Shown in pieces: positions 40,384 to 49,348 of a stretch of DNA of 64,000 nt. Within the stretch, counting starts at the first letter, position 1; each line of letters opens with the position of its first letter. A program made the translations under genes and the position numbers. The notes under the pieces were generated by a model. It had not been told where the DNA came from and did no database searches. It saw only the letters and a list, made by a program, of their open reading frames with translations. Source of the DNA: Polyangium sp. y55x31 (GTDB lineage: Bacteria; Myxococcota_A; Polyangia; Polyangiales; Polyangiaceae); contig NZ_JARZHG010000031.1 in assembly GCF_029946505.1 (NCBI RefSeq), positions 81,226-145,225 on the forward strand, given 5' to 3'.

Positions 40384-41186
40384 GACCCGCCTTTTCGCGT
40401 GTCCTGCTCGCCGTCGTGGCCCTGCTCTGGCTCGGGCCGTATGCGTGGATGGTGCTGACCTCGCTCCGGACCTTGCCGGAAATCGTGGCGGCGCCCGCGT
40501 GGCCGATCCCGAAATCGATCCAGTTCGAGGCCTACCGCGAGGTCCTCCGGACGATCCCCGTCGGCCGTTATTTCCTCAACACGACAGCCATGGCCGTGGC
40601 CATCGCGCTCCTCCAAATCCTGCTCGCATTGCCCGCGGGATACGCGCTCGCCAAATTGCATTTCGTCGGCAAGAAGGTCGCGTTTGCCCTGGTGCTCGCG
40701 TGCCTCCTCATTCCGGCGCAGGTCACGTTCGTCCCCGTCTTTTCGATGCTCGGCCCGATCGGCCTCGTGAACACGTTCGCGGCGCTCATCCTGCCGTTCG
40801 GCGTGAGCGCGCTCGGGACGTTCCTCGTGCGGCAAGCGCTGCTCTCCGTGCCCGACGAGATGATCGAGGCGGCGCGGCTCGACGGCGCGAGCGAGCTTCG
40901 CATCGTCTACGGCCTGCTCGCCCCGATGTTACGGCCGACCCTCGCGTCGCTGTTCCTCTTCAGCTTCGTCTTTCATTACAACGATTATTTCTGGCCGCTC
41001 GTCATGACGACCGACGACGACGTGCGCACCTTGCCCCTCGCTGTCGCCCTGCTCCGCGAGCAAGGCACCGGCGTGCGCTGGCACATCGTCATGGCGGGGA
41101 ACGTGATTCTGAGTTTGCCCGTCCTCGCGCTCTTCGCGGCGGTACAGAAGCAAATCCTTCGGGCGGTGACGGCGCGGGTCGGGTAA
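40380..41186 (+). CDS. ABC importer permease (UgpE-like)
   Basis: A 268-residue inner-membrane permease, partner of the one just upstream. Six hydrophobic segments, the EAA loop EAARLDGASELRIVYGLLAP, and the conserved IPAQVTFVPVF and NTFAALILPF blocks are visible. Last gene of the HAD-ABC operon; a small GC hairpin (CGCCG/CGGCG near 41191-41205) follows the stop and may help termination. Confidence 0.96.
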   Translation: MRPAFSRVLLAVVALLWLGPYAWMVLTSLRTLPEIVAAPAWPIPKSIQFEAYREVLRTIPVGRYFLNTTAMAVAIALLQILLALPAGYALAKLHFVGKKVAFALVLACLLIPAQVTFVPVFSMLGPIGLVNTFAALILPFGVSALGTFLVRQALLSVPDEMIEAARLDGASELRIVYGLLAPMLRPTLASLFLFSFVFHYNDYFWPLVMTTDDDVRTLPLAVALLREQGTGVRWHIVMAGNVILSLPVLALFAAVQKQILRAVTARVG

Positions 41187-41208
41187 CGACCGCCGCCGGG
41201 CGGCGCGT

Positions 41209-41814
41209 TCATGCGTCTCGTTGCTCGCCGAAGCCGAGCACGTGCATGCCAAACGAGGTCGCGAGGAGGATCGCCGTATCGAGCGGGACGTGGGCGCCCT
41301 TCACCTTGTTCCTCGCCGGATCGACGAACAGGTCCGAGCAGCGGGGGAACTGCGCATTGCGAAGGTCGCACTCGTCGAAGCGCGTCCCCCCAAATCGGCA
41401 CTCCTCGAACACGGCGCCGGAGAGGTCCGTCGCCGCGAAGACCGCCTCGGTGATTGCACACCGCGTGAAGCGTGTCTTGCGCAGCGCGAGCGAGTCCATC
41501 ACGGTGTACCGGAGGTCGCAGTCCTCGAACGACACGTCGGGGAACTTTGCGATCTTCGTCCAGTTGATCCCCATCAGCTTGCAAGCCTTGAACGTCACGC
41601 CCCGCAGCGAGAGCATGGTGACGTCCGCTTGACGCAAATCACATTCCTCGAACGTGCAGCCCTCGAGCCGCGTCCGCGTCCATCGGCCCTCGCTGAGCCT
41701 GGACCGTCGAAATACGCAGTAGGAAAACTCGCGATCACGGAGGTCCGCTCGTTCGAGCGTGACCTTGTCGAATGTCTCGCCGTCGAACGAACTCTTGCCT
41801 TCGAATGGATTCAC
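41209..41814 (-). CDS. Pentapeptide-repeat protein
   Basis: A protein of about 201 residues built of A(D/N)LxX-type repeats (FDKVTLERADLRDREFSYCV, CTFEECDLRQADVTMLSLRG, VFEECRFGGTRFDECDLRNA), which should fold into a right-handed four-sided beta helix like Qnr or MfpA proteins. A fairly clear C-terminal helix tail follows (DTAILLATSFGMHVLGFG). Targets unknown; DNA mimicry against gyrase is one known role in the family but is not shown here. GTG 41814 has GGAGGGG just upstream; an ATG 14 codons earlier (41856) is the alternative. Confidence 0.82.
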   Translation of the reverse strand: MNPFEGKSSFDGETFDKVTLERADLRDREFSYCVFRRSRLSEGRWTRTRLEGCTFEECDLRQADVTMLSLRGVTFKACKLMGINWTKIAKFPDVSFEDCDLRYTVMDSLALRKTRFTRCAITEAVFAATDLSGAVFEECRFGGTRFDECDLRNAQFPRCSDLFVDPARNKVKGAHVPLDTAILLATSFGMHVLGFGEQRDA

Positions 41815-41926
41815 ATCCCCTCCACGAACGTCATGGGCCGGACACGATTGCCGCATGCCGCGCGTGTTGTCAACGACAACGATTCGCAGGGAGGGAGGCG
41901 CTCCGTGACGTCGCGTTCCGCCGCAC

Positions 41927-42580
41927 CTATGGTTTTTCCCCGGGCTTCTTCGGTGCCTTCCCGGCCATCTCGTCCCGCATAAGGAATTGCTCCTGCGTGA
42001 GCTCTCCCATGACCTCGGGCGTCCGTCCCTTGCGCTCGGGCGCGTAGTCGAGCAGCAGCGTATCGTAGTCCCGAACGAACTGCGCGCCCGCCATGAGCCC
42101 CGCGACCCCCGCGCCCACCGCGCCCACCGTCACGGCCGCTGCGGCCACCGACCGCCGCACCCGCCGCCTGCGCACACCCACGGGACAATCGTCCGTCATC
42201 ACCGTCCCGTCCTTGCGCTGGAAGTACCGGACGCAGAGGTTGCCCTCCTTCTCGCGAATGAGCTGCTCGGCCTCCTGCGCCGTCAGGGCCGAGAGGTTGT
42301 AGACGTTCTTTTCACAAGACGGGCAGAAGCGCGTGCGATCGTCGCCCACCATCGAAGCCCAATCGGCCGGGCAGGGGGCCGCGACCTCGACCCGCGAAAG
42401 CAAGGGCAAGCGCCGCTTCTCTTCGAGCCTTCGATTTACGTCCGCGAGCTCCTTGCCGAGGTCGGCTTCCTCGCGCGTCAGGTCTTCGAGCTCGCGCCGC
42501 TGCGCCTCGATTTGCTGGAGGCGGCCCTCGATTTCAGCCTTCTTCGTCTGCAGGGCGTGCTCGTCGTCGCGGTAGGCCAT
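41927..42580 (-). CDS. Coiled-coil, Zn-ribbon-like and membrane-anchored protein
   Basis: A 217-residue protein in three parts: a coiled coil (residues 5-60), a four-cysteine cluster of CPADWASM...CPSCEKNVYNLSALTAQEAEQL...CVRYF...DCP type that I recognise as a recurring module of Polyangia proteins, and a basic stretch (RRRRVRR) followed by one hydrophobic segment (about residues 140-165). The fold of the Cys module suggests zinc binding. No function is established. The gene precedes the pentapeptide protein gene by 112 bp on the same strand. Confidence 0.85.
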   Translation of the reverse strand: MAYRDDEHALQTKKAEIEGRLQQIEAQRRELEDLTREEADLGKELADVNRRLEEKRRLPLLSRVEVAAPCPADWASMVGDDRTRFCPSCEKNVYNLSALTAQEAEQLIREKEGNLCVRYFQRKDGTVMTDDCPVGVRRRRVRRSVAAAAVTVGAVGAGVAGLMAGAQFVRDYDTLLLDYAPERKGRTPEVMGELTQEQFLMRDEMAGKAPKKPGEKP

Positions 42581-42645
42581 GGCCCTTCGACCCGCGATCG
42601 AGCGTCCGGGTTTGCGAGGGCGAGCAACTTTTCGTGGCGGCGCGC

Positions 42646-43092
42646 TCAGTTGCGGGTGTTCAGCGGATCCTTGCGCGTCGAGACCAGGAACGGGTTCACC
42701 ATGCCCGCCGGCACCGTCGTCCCCGCCGCCTGGGTGGCCGGCGTCTCGGGGTTCTTGCGCGGGAGCGGGCGCGGCAGGGGCTTCGGCGTGGGCAAGGGCC
42801 GAGGCTCGGGCTCGGCGACCAGGCTGAGGGCGAGCTCGATCGAGGCCTTGGCCTTGGCGATCTGGGCGAGCGCATTCGCGCGCTCCCGGGGGCGGGCCGC
42901 GCTGGCTTGCTCGATCTCCTGCTCGGCGCGCTCGAGGAACGTGAATCCCCGCGCGAGCTTCAGCCGCGTGATCTGCTCGGCCGTCGGGAGATCCGCGTCA
43001 CACGCGGCCGACTCCTGCACGGCGCCCCGGCCGACGACGACGACGAGCGCTCCCGCGAGTACCAGGGTCGAGACCTTCCACACGTTCACCAT
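42646..43092 (-). CDS. Small secreted or anchored helical protein
   Basis: A 148-residue protein with an N-terminal hydrophobic signal (VWKVSTLVLAGALVVVVG), a central helical part (AEQITRLKLARGFTFLERAEQEIEQ, KAKASIELALSLV) and a Pro-rich C-terminus (PRPLPTPKPLPRPLPRKNPE). No family recognised. GGAGGAGGGAGC just before the ATG at 43092 gives a strong ribosome binding site and fixes the start. Divergent from the membrane winged-helix gene. Confidence 0.78.
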   Translation of the reverse strand: MVNVWKVSTLVLAGALVVVVGRGAVQESAACDADLPTAEQITRLKLARGFTFLERAEQEIEQASAARPRERANALAQIAKAKASIELALSLVAEPEPRPLPTPKPLPRPLPRKNPETPATQAAGTTVPAGMVNPFLVSTRKDPLNTRN

Positions 43093-43176
43093 CGCTGCTC
43101 CCTCCTCCGCGCGCGAACGTCGCGCGATCGCCACGTGGCGAGGTCGGGCCTTTCTGTGACCAACTTTTTTCCGGGA

Positions 43177-43190
43177 CGAGGATATCCTCG
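43177..43190. promoter_or_regulatory. Perfect 14-bp palindrome before the winged-helix membrane protein gene
   Basis: CGAGGATATCCTCG is a perfect 14-bp dyad ending 5 nt before ATG 43196, where the ribosome binding site would be. It could be an operator or an mRNA hairpin controlling access of ribosomes. Confidence 0.4.
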
Positions 43191-43195
43191 CCGCC

Positions 43196-44386
43196 ATGAC
43201 GGCCCTGTCCGCCCCGAGGTCCACGGAAGAGAAGTCCGGGACGAGCGCAAGGCGCCCGCTCGCCGACGTCGCCGCCCTGAAGGACCGCCGCTTCCTTTCG
43301 ATGTTGCCCGTGATCCTGTGCGCGATGGCGCTGCCGTTCGCGGCCCGCTTGCTCGAGCCGATGTGGATCGACGCCTCCGCGGTGGCCCAGGCGCGCTTCT
43401 TCGCGCGGCTCTGCGTGGTCTTCCTCCTGCTCGCGTGTTTTCCGGCCGTGTTGATCCTGATTCGCCTCGGCGTCACGGACGTGACCGCGGGGCAGCACCG
43501 GACGCTGCTCGCGATTTACCCTGCCCTGACCTCGATCTGGCAGAGCATCGTCGGCCTCGACGGCCTCGTCCTCGTCGCCTGGCCCGCCAAGCTGGCCCTG
43601 CCGCATTTCGTCTTCGACGTCGTCCTGTCCGTGCTGTCGGCCGTGCTCATTCCGTTCGTCTTGCACCACCAGGCGTGGTTTTACGGGTTCGACGCGGATT
43701 CATTGCGCAGGGCGCGCGAGGTGCTCCGGAGCGAATCCGTCGAAGGCGCGACGCGGCCGCTCGATACGCTCGATTATCGGGTGCTCCAGCTCGTCGGCAA
43801 GAGCGGGAGCGACATCGCGCGGGTGATGATCAACGACATGGGCATCGGCCACCGCGACCTCATGCTGCGATTGCAGAAGCTCGTGGCGCTCGGCTACCTC
43901 GAGCTCGTCGAGGAGATGCACGGGCCGCAGGTCGTCCTGACGACGCTCGCCACGGATACGCTCGCCTTGCCGGTCTCGCTGTTCACGTGGGACACCGACG
44001 ATCGGGAGACCTTGCGCGAGCTCGCCTCGGCGCGGCTCTCGCTCGAAGCACGCGAGCCGCAACGGGTCGTCGTGGCGTGCGCGCGGCTCGCCGAGATGAT
44101 GCTGAAGCGACTCCTGTCGCGGGTGACGCCGCCCGTGACGCAGGTCGGCGGAAAGGACATCGGCAAGGCGACGCTCGGCGAGCTCGTGCAAGCGTGCCGG
44201 CAGCACAAGCGGATCGGGAAGTTCGAGGACAGCGTGTTCGGCGCGATCAACGAGCGGCGAAAGAAGATCCACGCACGCGACAACGAGGAGCCGATCGACG
44301 ATCAGGATGCATTCGTGATTTATACGCTCACGGAGATCGTGGCGCGCGAGGTGCTCCGGCGCGGGGACGAAGCGCCGGCCGATTGA
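43196..44386 (+). CDS. Membrane protein with cytoplasmic winged-helix-like domain
   Basis: A 396-residue protein with four hydrophobic segments in the first half (about residues 36-54, 71-90, 105-125, 138-160). Then comes a soluble part that looks like a winged helix (LDTLDYRVLQLVGKSGSDIARVMIND...RLQKLVALGYLELVEEMHGPQVVLTTLA) and a helical C-terminal domain (VVACARLAEMMLKRLL...FGAINERRKKIHARDNEEPIDDQDAFVIYTLTEIVAREVL) with an R-x4-H and conserved-looking acidic positions reminiscent of HEPN or DUF4145 domains. No family assigned with confidence. It could sense a membrane signal and bind nucleic acid. Confidence 0.82.
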   Translation: MTALSAPRSTEEKSGTSARRPLADVAALKDRRFLSMLPVILCAMALPFAARLLEPMWIDASAVAQARFFARLCVVFLLLACFPAVLILIRLGVTDVTAGQHRTLLAIYPALTSIWQSIVGLDGLVLVAWPAKLALPHFVFDVVLSVLSAVLIPFVLHHQAWFYGFDADSLRRAREVLRSESVEGATRPLDTLDYRVLQLVGKSGSDIARVMINDMGIGHRDLMLRLQKLVALGYLELVEEMHGPQVVLTTLATDTLALPVSLFTWDTDDRETLRELASARLSLEAREPQRVVVACARLAEMMLKRLLSRVTPPVTQVGGKDIGKATLGELVQACRQHKRIGKFEDSVFGAINERRKKIHARDNEEPIDDQDAFVIYTLTEIVAREVLRRGDEAPAD

Positions 44387-44398
44387 AGCGCGCCGCGG

Positions 44399-45853
44399 TC
44401 AGGGCGAGAGCTCGACGAAAAACGCGTCGAACCCGCCGGCGCTCTGGGGCTCGTGGAGGACGCCCGCGAGCTTGCTCTGGAAGCCGCCGACGAGCAGCGG
44501 TCGGCCCGTCAAAGGGGAAACATCGACGGCGGTGATCCCCTGCGCCCAGCCGTCGCCATAGTCGTGGCCCCAGACCACCTCGAGGGTGCCGCCCCGCAGC
44601 TTGAAGGCGCAAGCGTCGGCGTCGAACCCGCCCGACGTCTGGAGGACCGTGATGCCGAGCTGGAGCTGCTGCGAGAACGTGCAGCCAATGACGACATCCC
44701 CGGCCGGATCAAACGCGACGCCCGTGCCGGCCTGGATGCCGGGTCCCTGGAAAGCCGCGCTCCGGAGGAGCGCGCCGTCCACCGGCGAATAAAACGCGGC
44801 GACCATGTCCCATACCATGTCATTGTTCGTGTATTGCTTGCCGAGGAGGTCCATCGCCCCGCCGCGGAAATTGCCGACGAGCGCGATTTCACCGCTCTTC
44901 TCGGAGATGTCGATCGCGTCGACGAGCTGATCACCCGGCCCGCCCATCCGCTGCGCCCATCCCACCTCGCCCGACGCCGCGTCGAGGCGCGCGAGGAACA
45001 TGTCAATCCCCTGGGTGAGCGCATTCTCGATCGGCCCGAGGGAGCTCTCCCCCTCCATGCGCCCGGCCGCGATGACGTCGCCGTCGTTCGTGACCGCGAG
45101 CGCGTAGACCGCCTGAAACCCCTCGCCGAGCACCGGCACCTGCCAGCGGAACGTGCCATCGGGCTTGTACGACACCACGAACCCGTCGCCCATCCCCAAA
45201 CCCTCGAGCGCTTGCCCTTCCTTGCCGCCGAAATTCACCACCCCCGCGAACGAGCCGCCGAGGTACACGTTGCCCTCCGGATCGAACACGACGGCGTGCG
45301 CCGCCTGGTAGGCCTGATCCCCGAAGGCCTTGACGTATCGGAGCGCGCCCTTCGCGTCGAACACCGCAAGGAACGCGTCCCGTGAGTTCGACGTCGAGGA
45401 GAACGACTCGATCCCGAGCTGGAGCGTGCCATTGAAATAACCGGCCACCGCGACGTCCCCGTTCGGCGCAACCGCGAGGCCCGCGATCTGGACGAGCGAG
45501 CCATCCGGCCCCGGCACGAACTTGCTGGACCAATCCTCGATCTGCCCTTCCGGGCTGCGTCGGGTGAGCAAGGCGCGGCCCTCTTTCGGCGTGCCGTCGC
45601 CCTCCGTCGCGCCCGAACCGAAGCCGCCCAGAAACACCACGCCCTCGTTCGAGGCCGCGACGGCGTGGAAGCCGTCGTCCTTCGGGGTGACGACCCCGTG
45701 CGTGACGGAAACAGGCGTCCCGGTGCAAGTCACCGCCGGGGTGCAGCCCTCGCCCAATCCCGGTGGAGGCGGCGGCTCGTACTGCGTGACCGTGCATCCC
45801 CCCACGGAAGCGAGACCCGACATGACAACGACCGCAAGCGCAAGCTTCCTCAT
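44399..45853 (-). CDS. Beta-propeller lipoprotein (SBBP-like repeats)
   Basis: A 484-residue lipoprotein (MRKLALAVVVMSGLASVGGC) with a short Pro-rich linker and about seven repeats of G(D/N)VYLGGSFAG / GDVAVAGYFNGTLQLG type, each with a DAFLAVFDAKG-like strand, as in SBBP-repeat and related propellers common on myxobacterial surfaces. Two cysteine pairs lie in the N-terminal part (CTPAVTCTG) and one (GCTF, DADACAF) late. Surface-exposed; role unknown. Convergent with the winged-helix gene (12 bp between). Confidence 0.88.
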   Translation of the reverse strand: MRKLALAVVVMSGLASVGGCTVTQYEPPPPPGLGEGCTPAVTCTGTPVSVTHGVVTPKDDGFHAVAASNEGVVFLGGFGSGATEGDGTPKEGRALLTRRSPEGQIEDWSSKFVPGPDGSLVQIAGLAVAPNGDVAVAGYFNGTLQLGIESFSSTSNSRDAFLAVFDAKGALRYVKAFGDQAYQAAHAVVFDPEGNVYLGGSFAGVVNFGGKEGQALEGLGMGDGFVVSYKPDGTFRWQVPVLGEGFQAVYALAVTNDGDVIAAGRMEGESSLGPIENALTQGIDMFLARLDAASGEVGWAQRMGGPGDQLVDAIDISEKSGEIALVGNFRGGAMDLLGKQYTNNDMVWDMVAAFYSPVDGALLRSAAFQGPGIQAGTGVAFDPAGDVVIGCTFSQQLQLGITVLQTSGGFDADACAFKLRGGTLEVVWGHDYGDGWAQGITAVDVSPLTGRPLLVGGFQSKLAGVLHEPQSAGGFDAFFVELSP

Positions 45854-46009
45854 ACGCCATCTCCCGTCGAGCGCGGGCCGTCGCCTTCCGATCGGCGCGG
45901 GCTCGACGCAATGCGCCAGATTGTCAGGGCGCCTGGAAGCGGCGTCAATGTCTGGAAATGTGTAATCTTTTTCGCGGGGAAGGCGCGAAGGGAGCGAGGC
46001 GGGGAGGGA

Positions 46010-46501
<492 letters not shown>

Positions 46502-46533
46502 GGTGGATGGTCTCCCTGTTCGGTTTGGCGCGG

Positions 46534-46561
46534 AGTGTACACACAAGGGCGAGCGCCACAA
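46534..46561 (-). promoter_or_regulatory. Candidate tpx promoter
   Basis: On the minus strand TTGTGG (46556-46561) and TACACT (46534-46539) are separated by 16 bp, 33 bp before the tpx ATG. The hexamers match the sigma-70 consensus at four positions or more each. Confidence 0.45.
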
Positions 46562-46576
46562 GGGGCGAAACTCACC

Positions 46577-47407
46577 CTACGTGACGTCCGGCAGACCCTC
46601 GATGCCCACGAGCTTCGCGCTGACCTCGTAGAGCCGGCGCTGAAGCGCGCGATCGTGCGAAGCCTTCGACGAGGCCTCTTCGTGCTCGTCGGAGAAGTAT
46701 TTGCAGGTGACGCCGGCGAGCGCGGGGTCGATCGCGAGCCGGACGGACGTGGCGGCGCCCTGCACGACCGTGCCCCCGCCCATGCCGAAGCCGCTGCGCA
46801 AAAGCTTCGTGCCGATGACGCCCGGGTGCAGCGCATTCGAGGTGATGCGCGTCCCCGCGAGGCGCCTGCCGATTTCATAGGCGAAAAGCACGTTCGCGAG
46901 CTTCGACGTGGCATACGCCGTATAACCGTGAAAATACCGCTCCGAGGTGAGGTCCGTGAAATCGATCTGCCCGCGGGCATGGGCGATCGAGCTCACGGTG
47001 ACGATGCGGCCGCCGTCGCTCTCGCGCAGGTGCGGCAAAAGCAGATGCGTGAGCAAAAACGGCGCGAGGTGATTGACCGCGAACGTCGTCTCGAATCCGT
47101 CCTCCGTGAGCTTTCGCTCGTGCATGAAGACGCCCGCATTGTTGAGCAGCACGTCGAGCCGCTCCACGTGGGCCATGACGTCCGCGGCGAGCGCGCGGAC
47201 CGCCGCCATCGACGAGAGATCGGCGGCGACGGGGACGAGATCACCCGATCGGCTCTCCTTGGCGAGCACTTCGCAGACGGCCTTCGCTTTCGCCGCGGTC
47301 CGCCCGTGCACGAGGACGCGGGCGCCGCGGCGAAGGAGCTCGAGCGCGGTCTGGCGTCCGATTCCGTCGGTCGCGCCGGTGACGAGGACGATCCGCTGCT
47401 GGGACAT
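46577..47407 (-). CDS. Short-chain dehydrogenase/reductase
   Basis: A 276-residue NAD(P)-dependent oxidoreductase of the SDR family, closest by eye to the retinol-dehydrogenase/WW-domain-oxidoreductase-like group. TGATDGIG binds the cofactor, NNAG is present, and the catalytic set Ser (VSSIAHA), Tyr and Lys (YATSKLANV) is intact. Substrate unknown. ATG 47407 starts at MSQQRIVLVTG; the open frame extending upstream is spurious. It lies 44 bp downstream of the WD-like protein gene on the same strand. Confidence 0.94.
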   Translation of the reverse strand: MSQQRIVLVTGATDGIGRQTALELLRRGARVLVHGRTAAKAKAVCEVLAKESRSGDLVPVAADLSSMAAVRALAADVMAHVERLDVLLNNAGVFMHERKLTEDGFETTFAVNHLAPFLLTHLLLPHLRESDGGRIVTVSSIAHARGQIDFTDLTSERYFHGYTAYATSKLANVLFAYEIGRRLAGTRITSNALHPGVIGTKLLRSGFGMGGGTVVQGAATSVRLAIDPALAGVTCKYFSDEHEEASSKASHDRALQRRLYEVSAKLVGIEGLPDVT

Positions 47408-47451
47408 GCTGACGTCTGCCTGAAAAGGGATAAGGGGAAGGGATCCGAGCG

Positions 47452-49263
47452 TCAAGGCACGGGCGCGGGCTCCGGCGGTCCGGCGTCCTTGACCGCGACG
47501 GAGCCGATGAGCGACATCGTGCGACGCTCGTAGTTCGGATCCGTGCCCAAGGACTCGAAATAGATCCGCGCCCCGTCCTCGGAGAAGGCCGGATATCGCT
47601 CGTTCCAGGGGTTCTGGGTGAATCGACGGACGGCCTGTTGCTCGATGTCGAACATGTACACGTCCCCGCCCTGGGTGAACGTGACGAGCTTGCCGTCGGG
47701 CGAGAAGCTCGGGTTTTCCGAGACCGACCCGGTCGCGAAGTTCAGGAGCTTGCCCGCCTCCACGTCGAAGATCGAGAGGTTCGTCCCCTCCATGACCAGC
47801 TTTTTCCCGTCGCGGCTCGCGTCGAGGGTCGAAAAGCGAGTGAACTCGGGCACCTCGTAAAGCGCCTTCACCGCGGGCGGCGAGGCGCCGAGGTCGGCGA
47901 CGTACAAGGTCTGGTGCAAAGGCTTGGGCGCGGGCTCGCCTGCCCCCGCGCCCAAGACGAGCGGCTCTTCCTGCGCAATGGGCATGTGCAGGAACGCGAG
48001 GCGGTTCGCGTCGAGCCAGGCGAAGCCCGAGAAAAAGCCCCCCTCGGGCCCGCGCTCGTACAGCGTCTTGCCGTCGTCGAGCGAGACGACGGCAAGGTTG
48101 CCCGGACAATCACGGCAGGGCCGATCGTAGAGCGCCGCCGCCTTGCCGCCGGGCGCGACCTCGGGCGAGGAGAATCGGTGCTCCTCGTCGATGCGCAATC
48201 GCCGCGCCTTGCCGTCGGGGTCGACCACGGTGAGCGTCTTCGCCCAGCCGAACAGGTCCTCCGCGAACACGACACGCCCGCCGTCCGGGGCGGCCGCCGG
48301 ATAACTGAAGAGATGGTATCCGCTCCAGAGCACCTTCCGTTCGCCGCCGGGCTGTCGCCATTCGAGGGTTTCGAGCCCCGTGATCCACGTGAGGTTCATG
48401 GTGCGCGGCGCGACGAACGGCGTGATGTCGGCCGTCTTCACGAGAAACCCGGGCGCGGCCGATCCGCCGAGCGCGTCGTCGGCGCCGAGCACGCTGTGGT
48501 AGGTGACCTTCGCGGGGCCCTTGTCGAACTCCTTGCGGCGCTTCTCCAGGTCCTCGTAGGTGCGTTGCGCGTCCTCGAGGCGACCGCCGCGGACCTCGAC
48601 GTACTTTTTCGCCTTGGCGACGTGGTCGGCGAGCTTGATGTCATTGCCCTGGAAAATGGCCTGGATCGCCGGGTGCTTGATCAGGTGGGGCACGACCTGA
48701 TCGAAGGCCTGGAGCGCGAGCGTGTCGGCGAGGCGGCGGAAGGCCTCGGCCTTCTGCTTGCCGCCCGACCAGCCGACGAGGCGCCCGGTCTGCGCGACCT
48801 CGTCGCGGACGTGGTGCACTTCGAGCGAGGCATCGGCGCGGAGCTCGAAGTAGCCGCCTTCCACGGGGTGTTCGATCATCTCCGGCGTGAGCTTGGCCTT
48901 GACGACGAACGCGGCGCGCAGCTTCTTCGCGGCCTCCTCGGGGCTCTCGGATTCCCGCAGGACTTCGAGCACCGCGGGGTCGCCGGCGCGCACGGGCTCG
49001 AAGCCGATCGCGTCGAGGCGCTGGCAAAGCTCGTTCACGAGCATCGCCGAGGCCCGCGAGCCATCCCAGAAGTGACCGTCGAGGTCGACGGCGACGATGA
49101 CACGCAAGGGCTCGGGCTCGCCGAGGGAGCGCAGGCCGAAGAACCCGGCCACGCCCACGAGCGCGGCGAGCGCGCCGGCGATGGGCCAGAAGCGGCGCTT
49201 CTTGGGGACGAGCTCCGGCGGGATCTCCGTCTCGGTCTCGGCAGGCTCGGCGGGAGTGGTCAT
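47452..49263 (-). CDS. Membrane-anchored protein with WD/TolB-like propeller
   Basis: A 603-residue protein with a short acidic/Pro cytoplasmic N-terminus, one membrane segment (about residues 24-44, FWPIAGALAALVGVAGFFGL), a helical domain (about 60-260) and a C-terminal propeller with TolB-type repeats: YPAAAPDGGRVVFAEDLFG, RFSSPEVAPGGKAAALYD, NPSFSPDGKLVTFTQGGDVYMFD, YPAFSEDGARIYFESLG. It probably scaffolds partners in the periplasm; function unknown. Divergent from the Ser/Thr kinase gene with 85 bp between, so the two may share regulation. Confidence 0.86.
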   Translation of the reverse strand: MTTPAEPAETETEIPPELVPKKRRFWPIAGALAALVGVAGFFGLRSLGEPEPLRVIVAVDLDGHFWDGSRASAMLVNELCQRLDAIGFEPVRAGDPAVLEVLRESESPEEAAKKLRAAFVVKAKLTPEMIEHPVEGGYFELRADASLEVHHVRDEVAQTGRLVGWSGGKQKAEAFRRLADTLALQAFDQVVPHLIKHPAIQAIFQGNDIKLADHVAKAKKYVEVRGGRLEDAQRTYEDLEKRRKEFDKGPAKVTYHSVLGADDALGGSAAPGFLVKTADITPFVAPRTMNLTWITGLETLEWRQPGGERKVLWSGYHLFSYPAAAPDGGRVVFAEDLFGWAKTLTVVDPDGKARRLRIDEEHRFSSPEVAPGGKAAALYDRPCRDCPGNLAVVSLDDGKTLYERGPEGGFFSGFAWLDANRLAFLHMPIAQEEPLVLGAGAGEPAPKPLHQTLYVADLGASPPAVKALYEVPEFTRFSTLDASRDGKKLVMEGTNLSIFDVEAGKLLNFATGSVSENPSFSPDGKLVTFTQGGDVYMFDIEQQAVRRFTQNPWNERYPAFSEDGARIYFESLGTDPNYERRTMSLIGSVAVKDAGPPEPAPVP

Positions 49264-49348
49264 GGCCGTACGTTCGCGCATAACCTCGCGACGCGCGGGA
49301 GGCAATGGTAGCGTTGCCGGTTCGAGGCGAAGGTAGAGTAGAGAGGAC

